This document shows, one piece after another, positions 46,936-57,654 of a stretch of 64,000 bases of DNA (positions are counted from its first letter, which is position 1; every line of letters starts with the position of its first letter). The notes under the pieces are model-generated. The model was not told where the DNA came from. It saw only the letters and a list, made by a program, of their open reading frames with translations, and ran no database searches. The position numbers and the translations under genes are program-made. This stretch comes from Metridium senile (taxonomy: Eukaryota > Cnidaria > Anthozoa > Actiniaria > Metridiidae), in contig OX459097.1 of NCBI GenBank assembly GCA_949775045.1, positions 20,557,668 to 20,621,667 of the forward strand, given 5' to 3'.

Positions 46936-47096
46936 TGTTAATGTTGTTAATTATGCACATGTAATACCGGCATGCATTGCAAGTTTGTATGTGGCCTCGT
47001 GTAGATCAAAGATGGCGGATTAAACACAAGTTTGTGTTCACTCATTTTGTTCATCTTAAATCAATACTAAGCAATACTAATCGAACCCAATCAACA
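46936..47096 (+). repeat. 5' LTR (161 bp)
   Basis: Starts TGTTAATGTTG, ends CCCAATCAACA. Identical to 51179-51339. Very short for Gypsy; no TATA box is evident. Contains an ATG at 46989 in frame with gag, rejected as the start because it precedes the PBS. Confidence 0.97.
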
Positions 47097-47114
47097 TGGT
47101 GGCAGCGGCGGGAT
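47097..47114 (+). promoter_or_regulatory. Primer binding site, tRNA-Leu type
   Basis: TGGTGGCAGCGGCGGGAT begins immediately after the LTR. It complements the 3' end of eukaryotic tRNA-Leu (AAG/TAG type, ending ...CCACCGCTGCCACCA) with one mismatch. Assignment rests on knowledge of tRNA-Leu 3' ends. Confidence 0.8.
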
Positions 47115-47129
47115 ATTAAACTTCAAACC

Positions 47130-49142
47130 ATGACTTCGTCAACTGGTCATTTTCGTTTACCGCCTCAATTAGACGTGAATTCGGGGAATATATCCGAAAA
47201 CTACAAGCGATGGAAACGACAAGTCGAGGTGTATTTAGCAGCTTCTGGCGCCACTGGAAAAGACAAGAAAGTACAAACCGCAATCATCTTGAATTGTGCT
47301 GGCCCTCAAGTTCTCGAGGTGTACGATAATATTAAATGGGAAAACGAAGAAGATGCAAACAAACCTGACAAAGTCTTCGAAGCACTAGAGAAATACTGCA
47401 ATCCAAGAGATAACGAAGTGATCGAATCTCACAGATTTTGGAACATTCCCTACCAGGAACCGTTTGATAAATTCTTCACAGAACTTCAAACGAGAGCAGC
47501 TTCCTGTAACTTTCAAGAAAAAGAGCGAATGCTGAGAGATAAAATAGTGTTTACAGTGACCGGTAAATTACAAGAATTACTACTGAGAGAAGACGGTCTC
47601 ACGCTCGAGAAAGCACTAAAGATCTGTCGAGCATTCGAACAGTCCAATAAACAAGTCCAAGAATTTAAAAGCAATTCTACTACTACCAGTACTTCTGCGA
47701 CAAGTTCCTCATCTCAAGTAAACAAGGTCTTTAGAGAAAAAAATCAGCAAAGATCACGTGACAAAAGGAAACCTACTGACGAATACAAGAGCAAAACTAA
47801 TAACTGTTTGCAATTTGATTGTAAATATTGTGGCTATAAGCATGAGCGGAAAAGAGAAAAATGTCCTGCTTGGGGCAAGACATGCGACAACTGCAAAGGC
47901 CTTAACCATTTTAAATCTAAATGCAGTAAAAAAGTCCATGCAGTCTCACAATCTGATGATTACAGTGATTACAGTGATGATTCTGATGACAAATGGCTTA
48001 TGGCTATTAACAATGGTGAAAAAGGAATAACAGCAACTCTCGCCGTGAATGACCTTGATTTAAAATTCCAACTAGACAGCGCCGCAGATGTGAATACAAT
48101 CTGCCAAAAACATGTTAGAAAACAACAAGTGTTGCCTACACGCATACGCCTTAACATGTGGAACAAAACCAACTTGAAACCTCTTGGCGAAACTACCTTA
48201 ACTGTCACCAACAACAACAACAACACTCGACACAAAATCAGATTTGTGGTAGTCCCTAACGGCTTCACTAATCTACTTGGCCTGAACACTATACAGGAAC
48301 TTTGTTTTGTAACCATAAACAACGACGCATTCATCTCTAAGGTAACCACTCCTCTACTCGGTGATCTGGGAGAAGCGACCCTCAGAGTCGACAAATCAGT
48401 ACCACCTAAAGCGCTTCCATGCCGCAAAGTCCCAATAGCGATTCAAGACGATGTTAAGAACGAGCTAGATCGACTAGTGAAGAAAGGTGTACTGGTCCCA
48501 GTTACTGAACCGACTGAATGGGTTAGTCAAATGGCTGTTGTGCACAAGCGTGATGGCAAGCTACGCATTTGCATTGACCCACAACCACTCAACGCTGCAC
48601 TCCAACGTGAGCATTACCGACTACCTGTACTAGATGACGTGCTTCCTAAACTAAAGGATGCTAAAGTGTTCAGCAAACTAGACGTGAAAGAAGCATATTG
48701 GCATGTCAGACTCGATGAACCCTCCAGCAAACTCACTACAATGATAACGCCTTGCGGTCGCTACATGTGGAAGAGACTTCCCTTCGGCCTCAAGGTATCC
48801 AGTGAAATCTTTCAGCGCAAGATTGATGAAGCACTCGGAGACCTTAACGGTGTATTCAATATCGTTGATGACATTATTGTAGTTGGATGTGGTGAGACAG
48901 AGTCCAAAGCACTAGAAGACAATCAACGTAACCTATCAGCAACTCTCAACCGCTGTGCTGAAAGGAACATTATCCTGAATGAGGATAAACAAGAGACGGG
49001 ACTGAAAGAGATTACTTTTCATGGGCATAAGATCACAAGTGATGGAGTGAAAGTAGACGAAGCAAAGGTCAAAGCCATTCTTAATATGCCCGCACCGACT
49101 GATGTGGAAGGTGTCAAACGTCTCGGTGGCATGGCCCAGTAA
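47130..49142 (+). CDS. Gypsy gag-protease-RT part of the polyprotein, ended by a nonsense codon
   Basis: ATG at 47130 is the first in-frame start after the PBS (MTSSTGHFRLPPQ). Gag-like N-terminal ~200 residues; two zinc-knuckle-type Cys/His clusters at residues ~231-268 (second is C-x2-C-x4-H-x4-C, CDNCKGLNHFKSKC); aspartic protease with LDSAAD at ~316; RT with LRICIDPQPLN, LPFGLKVSSEIFQ and the catalytic VDD at ~579-581. No frameshift or stop separates gag from pol. The TAA at 49140-49142 falls in the RT-RNase H connector where related elements have an aromatic residue, so it is a lesion and not a gag-pol recoding site. Confidence 0.92.
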   Translation: MTSSTGHFRLPPQLDVNSGNISENYKRWKRQVEVYLAASGATGKDKKVQTAIILNCAGPQVLEVYDNIKWENEEDANKPDKVFEALEKYCNPRDNEVIESHRFWNIPYQEPFDKFFTELQTRAASCNFQEKERMLRDKIVFTVTGKLQELLLREDGLTLEKALKICRAFEQSNKQVQEFKSNSTTTSTSATSSSSQVNKVFREKNQQRSRDKRKPTDEYKSKTNNCLQFDCKYCGYKHERKREKCPAWGKTCDNCKGLNHFKSKCSKKVHAVSQSDDYSDYSDDSDDKWLMAINNGEKGITATLAVNDLDLKFQLDSAADVNTICQKHVRKQQVLPTRIRLNMWNKTNLKPLGETTLTVTNNNNNTRHKIRFVVVPNGFTNLLGLNTIQELCFVTINNDAFISKVTTPLLGDLGEATLRVDKSVPPKALPCRKVPIAIQDDVKNELDRLVKKGVLVPVTEPTEWVSQMAVVHKRDGKLRICIDPQPLNAALQREHYRLPVLDDVLPKLKDAKVFSKLDVKEAYWHVRLDEPSSKLTTMITPCGRYMWKRLPFGLKVSSEIFQRKIDEALGDLNGVFNIVDDIIVVGCGETESKALEDNQRNLSATLNRCAERNIILNEDKQETGLKEITFHGHKITSDGVKVDEAKVKAILNMPAPTDVEGVKRLGGMAQ

Positions 49143-50318
49143 ATGTCAAGATTCCTTCCAGACCTCGCAGGAACGCTTGAACCAATAAGAGCCCTGACTA
49201 GAAAGGGCGTCCCTTTTGTATGGTCCAAAGAATGCGAAGACGCTTTCAACACTTTAAAGAAGAATCTATCTGAATCTGCATGTTTAGCTTACTTCGATCC
49301 AGCCAAAGAAGTTGCACTCCAAGTCGACAGTAGCAAACATGGAATAGGCGCAGTACTCATGCAAGATGGTCGTCCCATAGAGTATGCGTCACGTGCACTA
49401 ACACCATCAGAAAGGAACTGGGCCCAAATTGAAAAAGAAGCCTTAGCTGTCTTATATGGCCTGGAACGATTTGATCAGTATACCTACGGCCGAGCTGTAA
49501 CCGTAGAAAACGACCACAAACCTCTAGCATCAATACTTCGCAAACCACTAAGCATGGCCCCTAAACGTCTTCAAGACATAATGATGCGTTACAACAGATA
49601 TGACGTCAACTTTGTGTTCGTCAAAGGCTCCGAACTACTCCTAGCTGACACACTAAGCAGAGCTCACCTCGATTCCAGCGAAAACAATGAAGATGATCGT
49701 GCTCGAATCATGAACATAAATGTGTTTGGCGACATTCCAGACGCTCACCTGGAAGAAATACAACAAGCGACACAGCAAGACAACTGTCTTCAAACCGTAA
49801 TTAAATTTGTCATGGAAGGCTGGCCTGAAGAAAAACGCTACACTTCCCCAGCCGCATTACCTTACTTCGACACTCGTGACTCCTTAACTGTTGTAAATGG
49901 CATACTATTGAGAGGAGAAGCAGTCGTCATTCCTCATACTCTACGTTCCTTAATCAAGAAAAGACTCCACAGTTCCCACCTTGGCTGTGAAAGTATGCTC
50001 CGTCGAGCGAGAAACACTGTATTCTGGCCCGGCATGGCTGGCGACATAAGACAAATAGCCGAGGTATGTGAAACTTGCCAATCTATGAAACCGAAGAACG
50101 TAAGAGAGCCCCTCAAACAACACACTGATGGCGATGAACCGTGGCAGAAAATCGGACTTGACATTTTTCAAATTGCAGATAAGCATCACCTCGTGGTAGT
50201 TGACTACTATTCTACTTTCATCGAAGTGGACCTCCTTACAACTCAGACAAGTGCTCGGACAATCAGCCTACTTAAGAAACACTTCTCTCGTTATGGGATA
50301 CCAAGAATGATAGTATGA
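49143..50318 (+). pseudogene. Gypsy RNase H and integrase N-terminal part
   Basis: Same frame as the preceding segment, directly after the TAA. RNase H: LQVDSSKHGIGAVLMQDG, IEKEALAVLYG, ENDHKPL, ADTLSRAH. Integrase zinc domain HSSHLGCESMLRRAR...VFWPGM with CETCQSM (HHCC), then the core start (IGLDIFQI, first catalytic Asp). The frame ends at TGA 50316-50318, where coding potential continues one frame over: a net loss of two bases or gain of one. Confidence 0.88.
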
Positions 50319-50883
50319 CGGTGTTCCACAATTCTCAAGCCAAGAGTTTGCTGAATTTGCTAAGAACTGGGGTATCATACATGTGTTCTCATCACCAATG
50401 CACCAGCAAGCGAATGGAAAAGCTGAAGCAGCTGTAAAGTCCATGAAGAATCTCCTAATCAAGACTCACAAAGAAGGTGATGACCCATATGAAGCAATGC
50501 TAGAACACCGCAACACTCCCCGACAAGACACTGGCCTTAGCCCTGCTGAGATGATGTTCAACCGGAGAACACGCTCCTTCCTGCTTACTATCAACAAGCA
50601 ACCTAGTGACACTGTCATTAAAGCAAAGCGTCAAGCTCGCAAAGATAGTGTCAAGAAGAGCTACGACAAGAAGTCTAGAAAGTTACCTGAACTGGACATT
50701 GGACAATCCATATTCTTCCAGCATCTAGATGGACGAGACTGGAAGTGGGGTAAAGTCACCAATATTCTAGGTCCGAGTACCTATGAAGTGAAAGGTGCAG
50801 ACGGATCGTGTACACATGAGACCTACCAAAGTGCTCCACAATGTCCGCGACACTTCCCCAATGCATGTGTCTCACACTACTGA
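50317..50883 (+). pseudogene. Gypsy integrase core, shifted frame
   Basis: Continues the integrase from the second catalytic Asp region (DGVPQFSSQEFAEFAK) through MHQQANGKAEAAVKSMK (third catalytic residue Glu) and LEHRNTPRQDTGLSPAEMM to a C-terminal SH3-like IFFQHLDGRDWKWGKV. The real frame is left again near 50805 (after KGADG), and the remaining residues to the stop at 50881 are out of frame. Confidence 0.85.
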
Positions 50884-51076
50884 CAACAAAGCAACAAAAC
50901 TGCACCTGGCAACGCCCACCCCAAAGTTACGTCCTGATGACGAAGTGAAGATTAGCACACCAGACTCTACCCAGAGAGACAGTCAAACTCCTGAACCTGG
51001 TAACCTGGCAGCAAATCGACCAAGACGAACAATTAAGCCTGCTGCACGTTATGATAACTTTGTTACTAATCAGTAA
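50805..51076 (+). pseudogene. Gypsy polyprotein C-terminal tail, second shifted frame
   Basis: From RVHMRPTKVLHNV on, this frame gives the expected end of the integrase chromodomain-less tail: polar, Pro/Thr-rich, with RPRRTIKPAARYDNFV and stop at 51074-51076, about 90 bp before the purine tract. No env-like ORF follows. Confidence 0.75.
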
Positions 51077-51167
51077 TCAGTGAATTTAGTATGACATTAT
51101 GTACGTTGACATTTCAGTTCATTGTTGTTAATTTAAAATAGCCTTTTGGAACATTTAGCTTTTTCCC

Positions 51168-51178
51168 AGAAGAAAGGA
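51168..51178 (+). promoter_or_regulatory. Polypurine tract
   Basis: AGAAGAAAGGA abuts the 3' LTR and would prime plus-strand DNA synthesis. Confidence 0.85.
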
Positions 51179-51339
51179 TGTTAATGTTGTTAATTATGCA
51201 CATGTAATACCGGCATGCATTGCAAGTTTGTATGTGGCCTCGTGTAGATCAAAGATGGCGGATTAAACACAAGTTTGTGTTCACTCATTTTGTTCATCTT
51301 AAATCAATACTAAGCAATACTAATCGAACCCAATCAACA
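51179..51339 (+). repeat. 3' LTR (161 bp)
   Basis: Identical to the 5' LTR; followed by AAAGC target duplication. Confidence 0.97.
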
Positions 51340-51739
51340 AAAGCTAAGTGAGTAAATCGTTAATCGTGTATTTGAATACGTCTTCAAAACACGTTAATAG
51401 TCCAAGAGAAATTTACAAAATAACATAATGACCGTGACGAGTGTATTGAGTACTAAATAAAATTTAAGTGAGAGGCCTTGGTGGACATTAAAAAAAACGA
51501 GCAACAGCTAGCAGGCGAGGCGATTATTCCATTTTGTTTGTAAATATAAATGTTTCTAATTTATCTCTCTCAAGTGAGAAAATGAAACTTTAATTGAACC
51601 ACGACAAATTATCTCATAGCAGTTTTAAAATATTCAATATTAAATGAGATGCATTTCTTCTAAGAGGTTTTGATCAAGGTAACATTGCAAACCCAGTGGA
51701 TGTAAAATATAGAAAAACATGAAAATGGTCCCCTCCACG

Positions 51740-51920
51740 GATTCCTGCGCCAACTTAAAAGGTAGCAGGCTTTTGCATCGGAGCCAGACGAACGCTGATC
51801 TTGCAATGATAGAGACCTTTTAACACATTGCGGAACAATAATATATTATCGTGGCTATATCCTAGCAAGGTCAAAGTTCCTCTCGGTCCGATGCAAAGGC
51901 CTGACTATCTTTTAAGATGG
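51740..51920. mobile_element. Imperfect palindromic element
   Basis: GCCAACTTAAAAGGTAGCAGG, TTTTGCATCGGA near the left; TCCGATGCAAAG, CCTGACTATCTTTTAAGATGGC at the right. Degenerate MITE. Confidence 0.5.
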
Positions 51921-52147
51921 CAGCGCAGCGCAGGGAGCTGTGAAGTGGACTAGTATTCCACTCAATCTCGTCATACATCAAGGCTAAAAGCTGAAGTCGG
52001 CTGTATGAGCTCATGTATATTAGAACTTGATTCTGTTTGTTTTTGGAAGAATTAAGTGCTGCCTCGGTGTTTTTTAGAGTGTACTAGTGAGCCAATAAAA
52101 CGTTGTTTACACATTCAATAATGACAGAGAATTCGAAGATGATAATT

Positions 52148-52536
52148 GTGATGGTGGTGGTTGTGGTGGTGGTGGTGGTGGTGGTTGTGGTGGTTGTGGT
52201 AGTGATGATGATGATGAAAAGCAAAGACGACAACGATGATGATGGTGACCATATTCAACGTAGACAAAGTTATTGATGATGATGAATATGATGATAATGA
52301 TGATGATGATGAAGATGAAGATATATTAGCAAGAACGACAGAAATAATGTTGATGATAATTATGCCGATGCATATGCCGGTAATGACGAGCCACGGCAAT
52401 ATTGTCATGGTGATGTTGATTGGATAATAATGATTACAATGGTTGTGGTGGTGATGATGATGAAAAGCAAATACGATGATGATTGTTATCATATTCAACG
52501 TAAACAAAGTTATTGATGATGATGATGATGATGATT
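52148..52536. repeat. GTG/GAT simple repeats with a ~245-bp duplicated block
   Basis: A (GTG)n/(GGTTGT)n tract (52148-52204) and (GAT)n tracts. The block GATGAAAAGCAAA.ACGA...ATATTCAACGTA.ACAAAG is present at 52215-52277 and again at 52460-52517. Apparent His/Asp-rich ORFs are by-products. Confidence 0.8.
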
Positions 52537-53547
52537 TATGGACTCAGGAGGGAGGGGATGACTCTATTGTATGCAAATTAGATTCTCTATCTACAGTGAT
52601 CTCTAGTGTGACGTCACATGGATACGCTAGATATTCTTGTCAGTTTAGTTTGAAAGCGCCATTTTGAAGTTAAGAAAACGAGATAAAAGAGAGATAAAAC
52701 AGCACATTGTAAAGTAGTTAACCCACAGTGAGTGTTCTTTGTTTATAGATTTACTAGTTGAGCGAAACTGATCTCGAAAAAACGTTTATAGTTGACTGTA
52801 TTTTTTCGTTAAAACTTCTCGGGGAGGCTGCAGGTCCTAATCGAAAATGGCCAACCATCATTTGAAAACATCGAGATTTCGTTGGTAAAACTTTATGGAA
52901 CATTTTGAAAATAGGAGGTTATATTGGTTATAAGTTTAACTCTAACCAGTTTGATTTTGGTTTTATTTGGAGCTGTGGTTCTTCTCATCAATCGATTTTT
53001 GTGTAGTTTCTCAGCCTTTACAACTTATCCTGTACACGATTTCGATAGGAATGTTACTGTTTTGTTTGTTACTATTTTTATCAAGTAAAAACAACGATCT
53101 TAACTAACAGTTATTGCATTAATCTGAAGTACTATTGCTTATAGTTAAATTGAAGTTGTTGATTTATTTTTAAAAGTTCAACAAATAGAGTACTTAATAT
53201 TAATATTAGTATATAACTTTATCCATGAAAATTTATGCAATTATTGCTACTGACTATGCAATATTTCCTATTTACTGACTATTGGTCACAATGAGTCATT
53301 GTTTCCTTTGTATATGATTTTTTGGTTGAATGACATTTAAAATAGAAACTGTATGTTATAGTAAACTTAACTACATAATTTGTATTTTTTTATTTGTTTT
53401 TATAAATCATGGTTTCAGTGCTTTTGCTCTAATTCATTTGTATAAAATTTCATGTTGAAATTGTGCTTAACTTATATCATGTTTGTGTACTGTATTATTA
53501 AATGTCAAATAGAAATACTGGTATTGCTGTTTGAAAAAGCTGGGGGA

Positions 53548-53569
53548 GGGGGGGGGGGGGGGGGGGGGG
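53548..53569 (+). repeat. Poly-G tract (22 G, preceded by G5A)
   Basis: Longest homopolymer G run in the window, inside the 5.1-kb element; potential G-quadruplex and slippage site. Confidence 0.9.
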
Positions 53570-54179
53570 TCCAGGTAGAATTTCAAATTTACTTCATTTT
53601 AATGTTTAAAAAACATTGTCTGATGATACATAGAAATAAAATCAATGTTTTTATTAAAATAACATCTATTGTACCTTGTTAGTACTGAATGGGAAACTGC
53701 TATAGGGTATCCTGTTGCATTCAAAAAAGCAGCTATGGGGCAGGGACAAAAGTTTGATAGAGCAAGAATACTATATCCATAAAAATAAATTAATTGCAAC
53801 TGTATAATAGTTCTTCTGTAGTGACCGTGAGGTATTGTTTTCTTTTGTATTTGATGTTTCTGGTTGAGTGGTATTTACTAAATAGTCACTGGATATAAAC
53901 TATTAGTTTAATATTAACAATTTTTTATATTGCATGGTTTTAGCGTTTTCGCTCTACAAAAACAACATAGTTACTATAAGCAAAAGAGTGGTTTTCAGTA
54001 ACCCATGAAACAAAGTGTATTGATTAAAGTGTATTAGTCAAATAAGAACAAAAGAACACAATGAAATTAGAGTGTATAAAGAGTAATACACTAAAGAGGG
54101 TTTCACGTGTTAATGAAAACCACTTTAGTTTGTATTTATAGTCACTATATTTATTCAGTAGAAAAAAAAAAAACAAACA

Positions 54180-56498
54180 TTAAAAAACAACTTTAAGTAA
54201 GAGAAAACTCAAACAAACATCTAAACCATGGATTACAAATGGTATCAAAAAATCAATATAAAATAAAAAAAAAATTTTACAAAAAATTTATCAAAACAAG
54301 GTCGACCTACTATCATCAAAAGTTCAAAACGTATAGAAATAAGCTAAATCATTTAATCAAATTTAGTAAAAATAACTATTTTATAGGCTATTTTAATAAA
54401 AATAAAACAAATATAAAAAATATATGGAGTGGTCTTCGAAAATTAATTTCAAATAAATCGAAAGGTTGCTGTGTTCCTTCTAAACTTGTTATAGAGGGAA
54501 ATGATATTTCAGATAGCTAATGCATTTAATATAATTTCTTTACTAATGTAGGGAATAATTTAGCTCAAGAAATACCGTCAGTTAATGAATCTCCAATATC
54601 TTTCATGAGTAACTTCCACTCTAACAGTTTTTATATCAGAGAAGTCACAACAGAAGAAGTATCTGAGGAAATACATAAATTAAACCCTGCTAAATCAACT
54701 GGACCATATAGCATTCCAATTAAAATTCTGACTATAATTAAAGATTTGATTTCTTCTCCACTACAAAGAATTTTTAATCTCTCTTTTGAAAGTGGGATTG
54801 TCCCTGATAAATTTAAATTGGCTAATGTCATACCAATCCATAAAAAAGGGTCTGAGCTTTGTGTAGAAAACTATAGACCAATATCTCTATTATCGGTATT
54901 TAACAAATTACTAGAAAAACTTATGTTCTCTAGGCTAATGAGTTTCATTAATGATAACAATATACTGTTTAATAAACAGTTTGGTTTTAGACAACAACAC
55001 TCCACCATTCAAGCAGTTCTATCTATAGCAGATAAAATCCAATCATCAATTGACTCAAGTAATTTCTCTTGTGGTATATTTTTGGACCTATCTAAAGCAT
55101 TTGACACTGTGAATCATAAAATATTGCTTGATAAACTCTCCTTCTATGGAGTCAGAGGAATTGCCTTAGAATGGTTTGAATCCTATCTTTTCAATAGAAA
55201 ACAGTTTGTCTCTATTGGAAATATAAATTCAGATACTAAATCTATTCCCATGGGAGTACCTCAGGGCTCTGTAATGGGACCGCTTCTATTCCTATTGTAT
55301 CTAAATGACCTACCCAACTGCTCTAATATCCTTGATTTTCATCTTTTTGCAGATGATACAAATTCATTTTTTTCAAGCAAGTCACTCCTTGATATTGAGA
55401 CCACAGTAAGTGGTGAACTTGAGTTGTGCACAAATGGTTATGTAGTAATCAACTTTCACTTAATATAGAAAAATCCAACTTCGTAATTTTTCATGCACCG
55501 CAGAAATAAATAAATTTAGAAGTAAACTTAAAATTACATGACCAATCATTGAAACAGGAAAGTTCAACCAAATATTTAGGGGTTTTAATTGATGAAAATC
55601 TAAATTGGAAATCCCATGTTTCTCAGATTGAAGGCAAAATCAAACGTGGTATTGGTGTAATCTCTAGAATTCGTCGCACTGTTACAAAAAAGTATTCTTT
55701 TAAATCTCTATTATTCTTTAATTTATCCTTACTTAATTTATGGTTTAATAGCTTGGGGTAATACATATGACACAACCTTGAAACCACTCTTTAATCTTCA
55801 AAAAAAAAGTAGTTCGCTTGATAACATTTAGCGATTACAGAGCACATTCAAACCCATTATTTCACGATTTAAACATCCTGAAAATCCAAGATCTTGTAAA
55901 GTTTCAAACAGGTATCTTCATGTATGACTATCACCATGGAAACCTTCCCGAAGTATTCAAAATGTACTTTACACAAGCAAGTAATATACATAAATACAAT
56001 ACAAGATTCACTAGTAAAAATAATTATACTCTCCCCCTTGTAAAAAACAATTATGGTAAATTTAACATGAGATATGCTGGTGCAATATTGTGGAATTCAT
56101 TGAATGGAAATCTAAGAAAGGAAAAAACAGCTAATTTTAAGAGTAAATTATTTTCTACTTTCATCAGTTCATATAATCCATAATTCACACTGATTTGTAA
56201 ACAATTTTATTACCTCACATGTGTTGCCTTTTTACGTTTTTGTTCTATACCATTTTTTTTTTCTTTTCTATATTTATTATTCATTATTATAACTACTTTG
56301 TATTATTTACCAAATCTCTCAAGACTCTTTTCTGACCTATTATTTTAAATAATTTTTGTGGGTAATTGTGTAGATCAGTCCTCCAGCTGTTACAATTACC
56401 ATTGTCCGTAAAATATGTAAATATGTCCTTTATATGTAAATGTAGTATTCTGAGACAAAATTAAAAAATCTTGAATCTTGAATCTTGAATCTTGAATC
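54180..56498 (+). mobile_element. 5'-truncated LINE (CR1/L2-like) with largely intact RT
   Basis: Starts within the linker (KPWITNGIKKSI near 54225), then 54239-54520, RT 54605-55468, and C-terminal pieces 55549-55761 and 55818-56183. The RT segment has all core motifs: VIPIHKKGSELCVENYRPIS, FGFRQQHST, IFLDLSKAFDTVNH (first Asp), PMGVPQGSVMGPLLFLLYLN, LFADDT (catalytic Asp pair). C-terminal YLGVLIDENLNW and HKYNTRF. It ends with AAATTAAAAAAT and four CTTGAAT repeats (56470-56498). Related to, but younger-looking than, the LINE at 20160. Confidence 0.88.
54605..55468 (+). CDS. LINE reverse transcriptase open segment
   Basis: 287 codons covering the RT fingers, palm and start of thumb, with the D...DD catalytic residues present. 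Not a complete ORF2: endonuclease is absent and the C-terminus is cut by frameshifts at ~55470 and ~55760, so it cannot retrotranspose by itself. Confidence 0.85.
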   Translation: MSNFHSNSFYIREVTTEEVSEEIHKLNPAKSTGPYSIPIKILTIIKDLISSPLQRIFNLSFESGIVPDKFKLANVIPIHKKGSELCVENYRPISLLSVFNKLLEKLMFSRLMSFINDNNILFNKQFGFRQQHSTIQAVLSIADKIQSSIDSSNFSCGIFLDLSKAFDTVNHKILLDKLSFYGVRGIALEWFESYLFNRKQFVSIGNINSDTKSIPMGVPQGSVMGPLLFLLYLNDLPNCSNILDFHLFADDTNSFFSSKSLLDIETTVSGELELCTNGYVVINFHLI

Positions 56499-57654
56499 AG
56501 TATCACTCAAACAGAGTTAATAGAGGGGTTTATCCAGTCATCAGTTGGCATAAACAAGATGACAAGCATAGAATAGTTCAGTGTAAACCAACAATAGTAA
56601 TTATTATTTCACTGTTCACATTGTTGAAATAGTGTGTTATCTTTTCCAGCCATTTTACCTGCAAAAAAAAAAAAAACACAAAATGTTTAACAATATAATC
56701 ATCATTTAATTTAATTCAAGTTTGTTACAATAGCTGATGGAAGCTTAGCTTGATAAATCTCAGATTTTATATCCTGATTTTCAATCATAATTTGAAATAT
56801 TATTCAATGAATTTCATGTTATATATTATCATTATTTAATTCCGTAAGCTGATGTGAAAACATGACAGCAGAAAGCTTTAAACTGCACTGTATCAAATTT
56901 TTCTAACAAAGCAACTGACATACGAATTGATTTTGAAGACAAATAATTAAGAAAGTGGGTACAGCTTGGGTATTTATGGTAGCTAGTTTCAAAGCATTTT
57001 TAGATAGCTATTATAAAATACACATAAATACGATCTTAAAAGCATGCATTTAGCTCATTGAATAAGCATAAACATTCATGTCAAGGTTCAAAATCAAGAT
57101 AATTAAGGACTTAACTTCAATGGGAATACATTTACTAACCTGCAAAGTTGTTTTGTTCGGGTCTCCCAGTTCGGGTTAGTAATTTCGACTTGTAGTTCGT
57201 GAGATCAGCCTTCAAATCGATTGATGAGACCAACCACAAAGCTGAACAGAGAGAAACTTTGCAGATCCGAAGATTATCATATACTTGCATAAACCTCCTA
57301 TTCTGGATGAAAAATACTGATCCATTGTGATTTTACGTTCGTGTACTTGTAAAAAACTGCATATCAACAGCACTGGACCGACATCACAGTTCATCACGAA
57401 ATTGGCTAGAAAAGCAGTATTTTCGTCGAATCTGATCAACAAATTTGGCTATAGTGAACTATTGGATACTATTACATATCAAAGAACTCCCACTAGTAAA
57501 AAAAAAGTTCAGCAATGCAAAAAAAATCGAATGTTTTTGTGGAAACAACCGAGTTAAACAATGGTCGCCATTTTGAATCGAGTCGTGACGTCACACTAGA
57601 GCGAGCCCACAACACGCCTTTTCCCTGGAGACGCCCCTCCCTCCTGTATGGACT

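Larger units (their letters stand above)
46936..51339 (+). mobile_element. Gypsy (Ty3-like) LTR retrotransposon, full length, K02A2.6-like
   Basis: 4404 bp with two 161-bp LTRs identical at every base by direct comparison, each starting TG and ending CA, flanked by the 5-bp target duplication AAAGC (46931-46935, 51340-51344). PBS follows the 5' LTR directly, and a purine tract (51168-51178) precedes the 3' LTR. One gag-pol reading frame with order gag, zinc knuckles, protease, RT, RNase H, integrase. It carries one nonsense codon (49140) and two frameshifts (~50316 and ~50805). The identical LTRs indicate recent insertion. Confidence 0.97.
52545..57646. mobile_element. Large TIR DNA transposon (~5.1 kb with insert), 8-bp target duplication
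   Basis: TATGGACT at 52537-52544 and 57647-57654 flanks termini CAGGAGGGAGGGG / CCCCTCCCTCCTG. Inverted similarity continues inward for roughly 500 bp: TCTAGTGTGACGTCAC / GTGACGTCACACTAGA, GCGCCATTTTGAA / CGCCATTTTGAA, CTCATCAATCGATTT / AAATCGATTGATGAG. Eight-bp duplications and CAG ends fit hAT; the long TIRs would equally suit Mutator-like elements. No transposase remains; a LINE (54180-56498) sits inside. Confidence 0.7.

Noticed and set aside
46989..47129. In-frame ATG upstream of gag giving a longer polyprotein
   Set aside because: It lies inside the LTR and would translate through the primer binding site; the ATG at 47130 starts the conserved gag-like sequence.
49140..49142. Programmed readthrough stop in the Gypsy pol gene
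   Set aside because: The stop is between RT and RNase H, not at a gag-pol boundary, and the same copy has two frameshifts; a lesion is simpler.
52115..52507. His/Ser-rich 130-residue ORF
   Set aside because: It is the translation of (GTG)n/(GAT)n simple repeats on the opposite strand.
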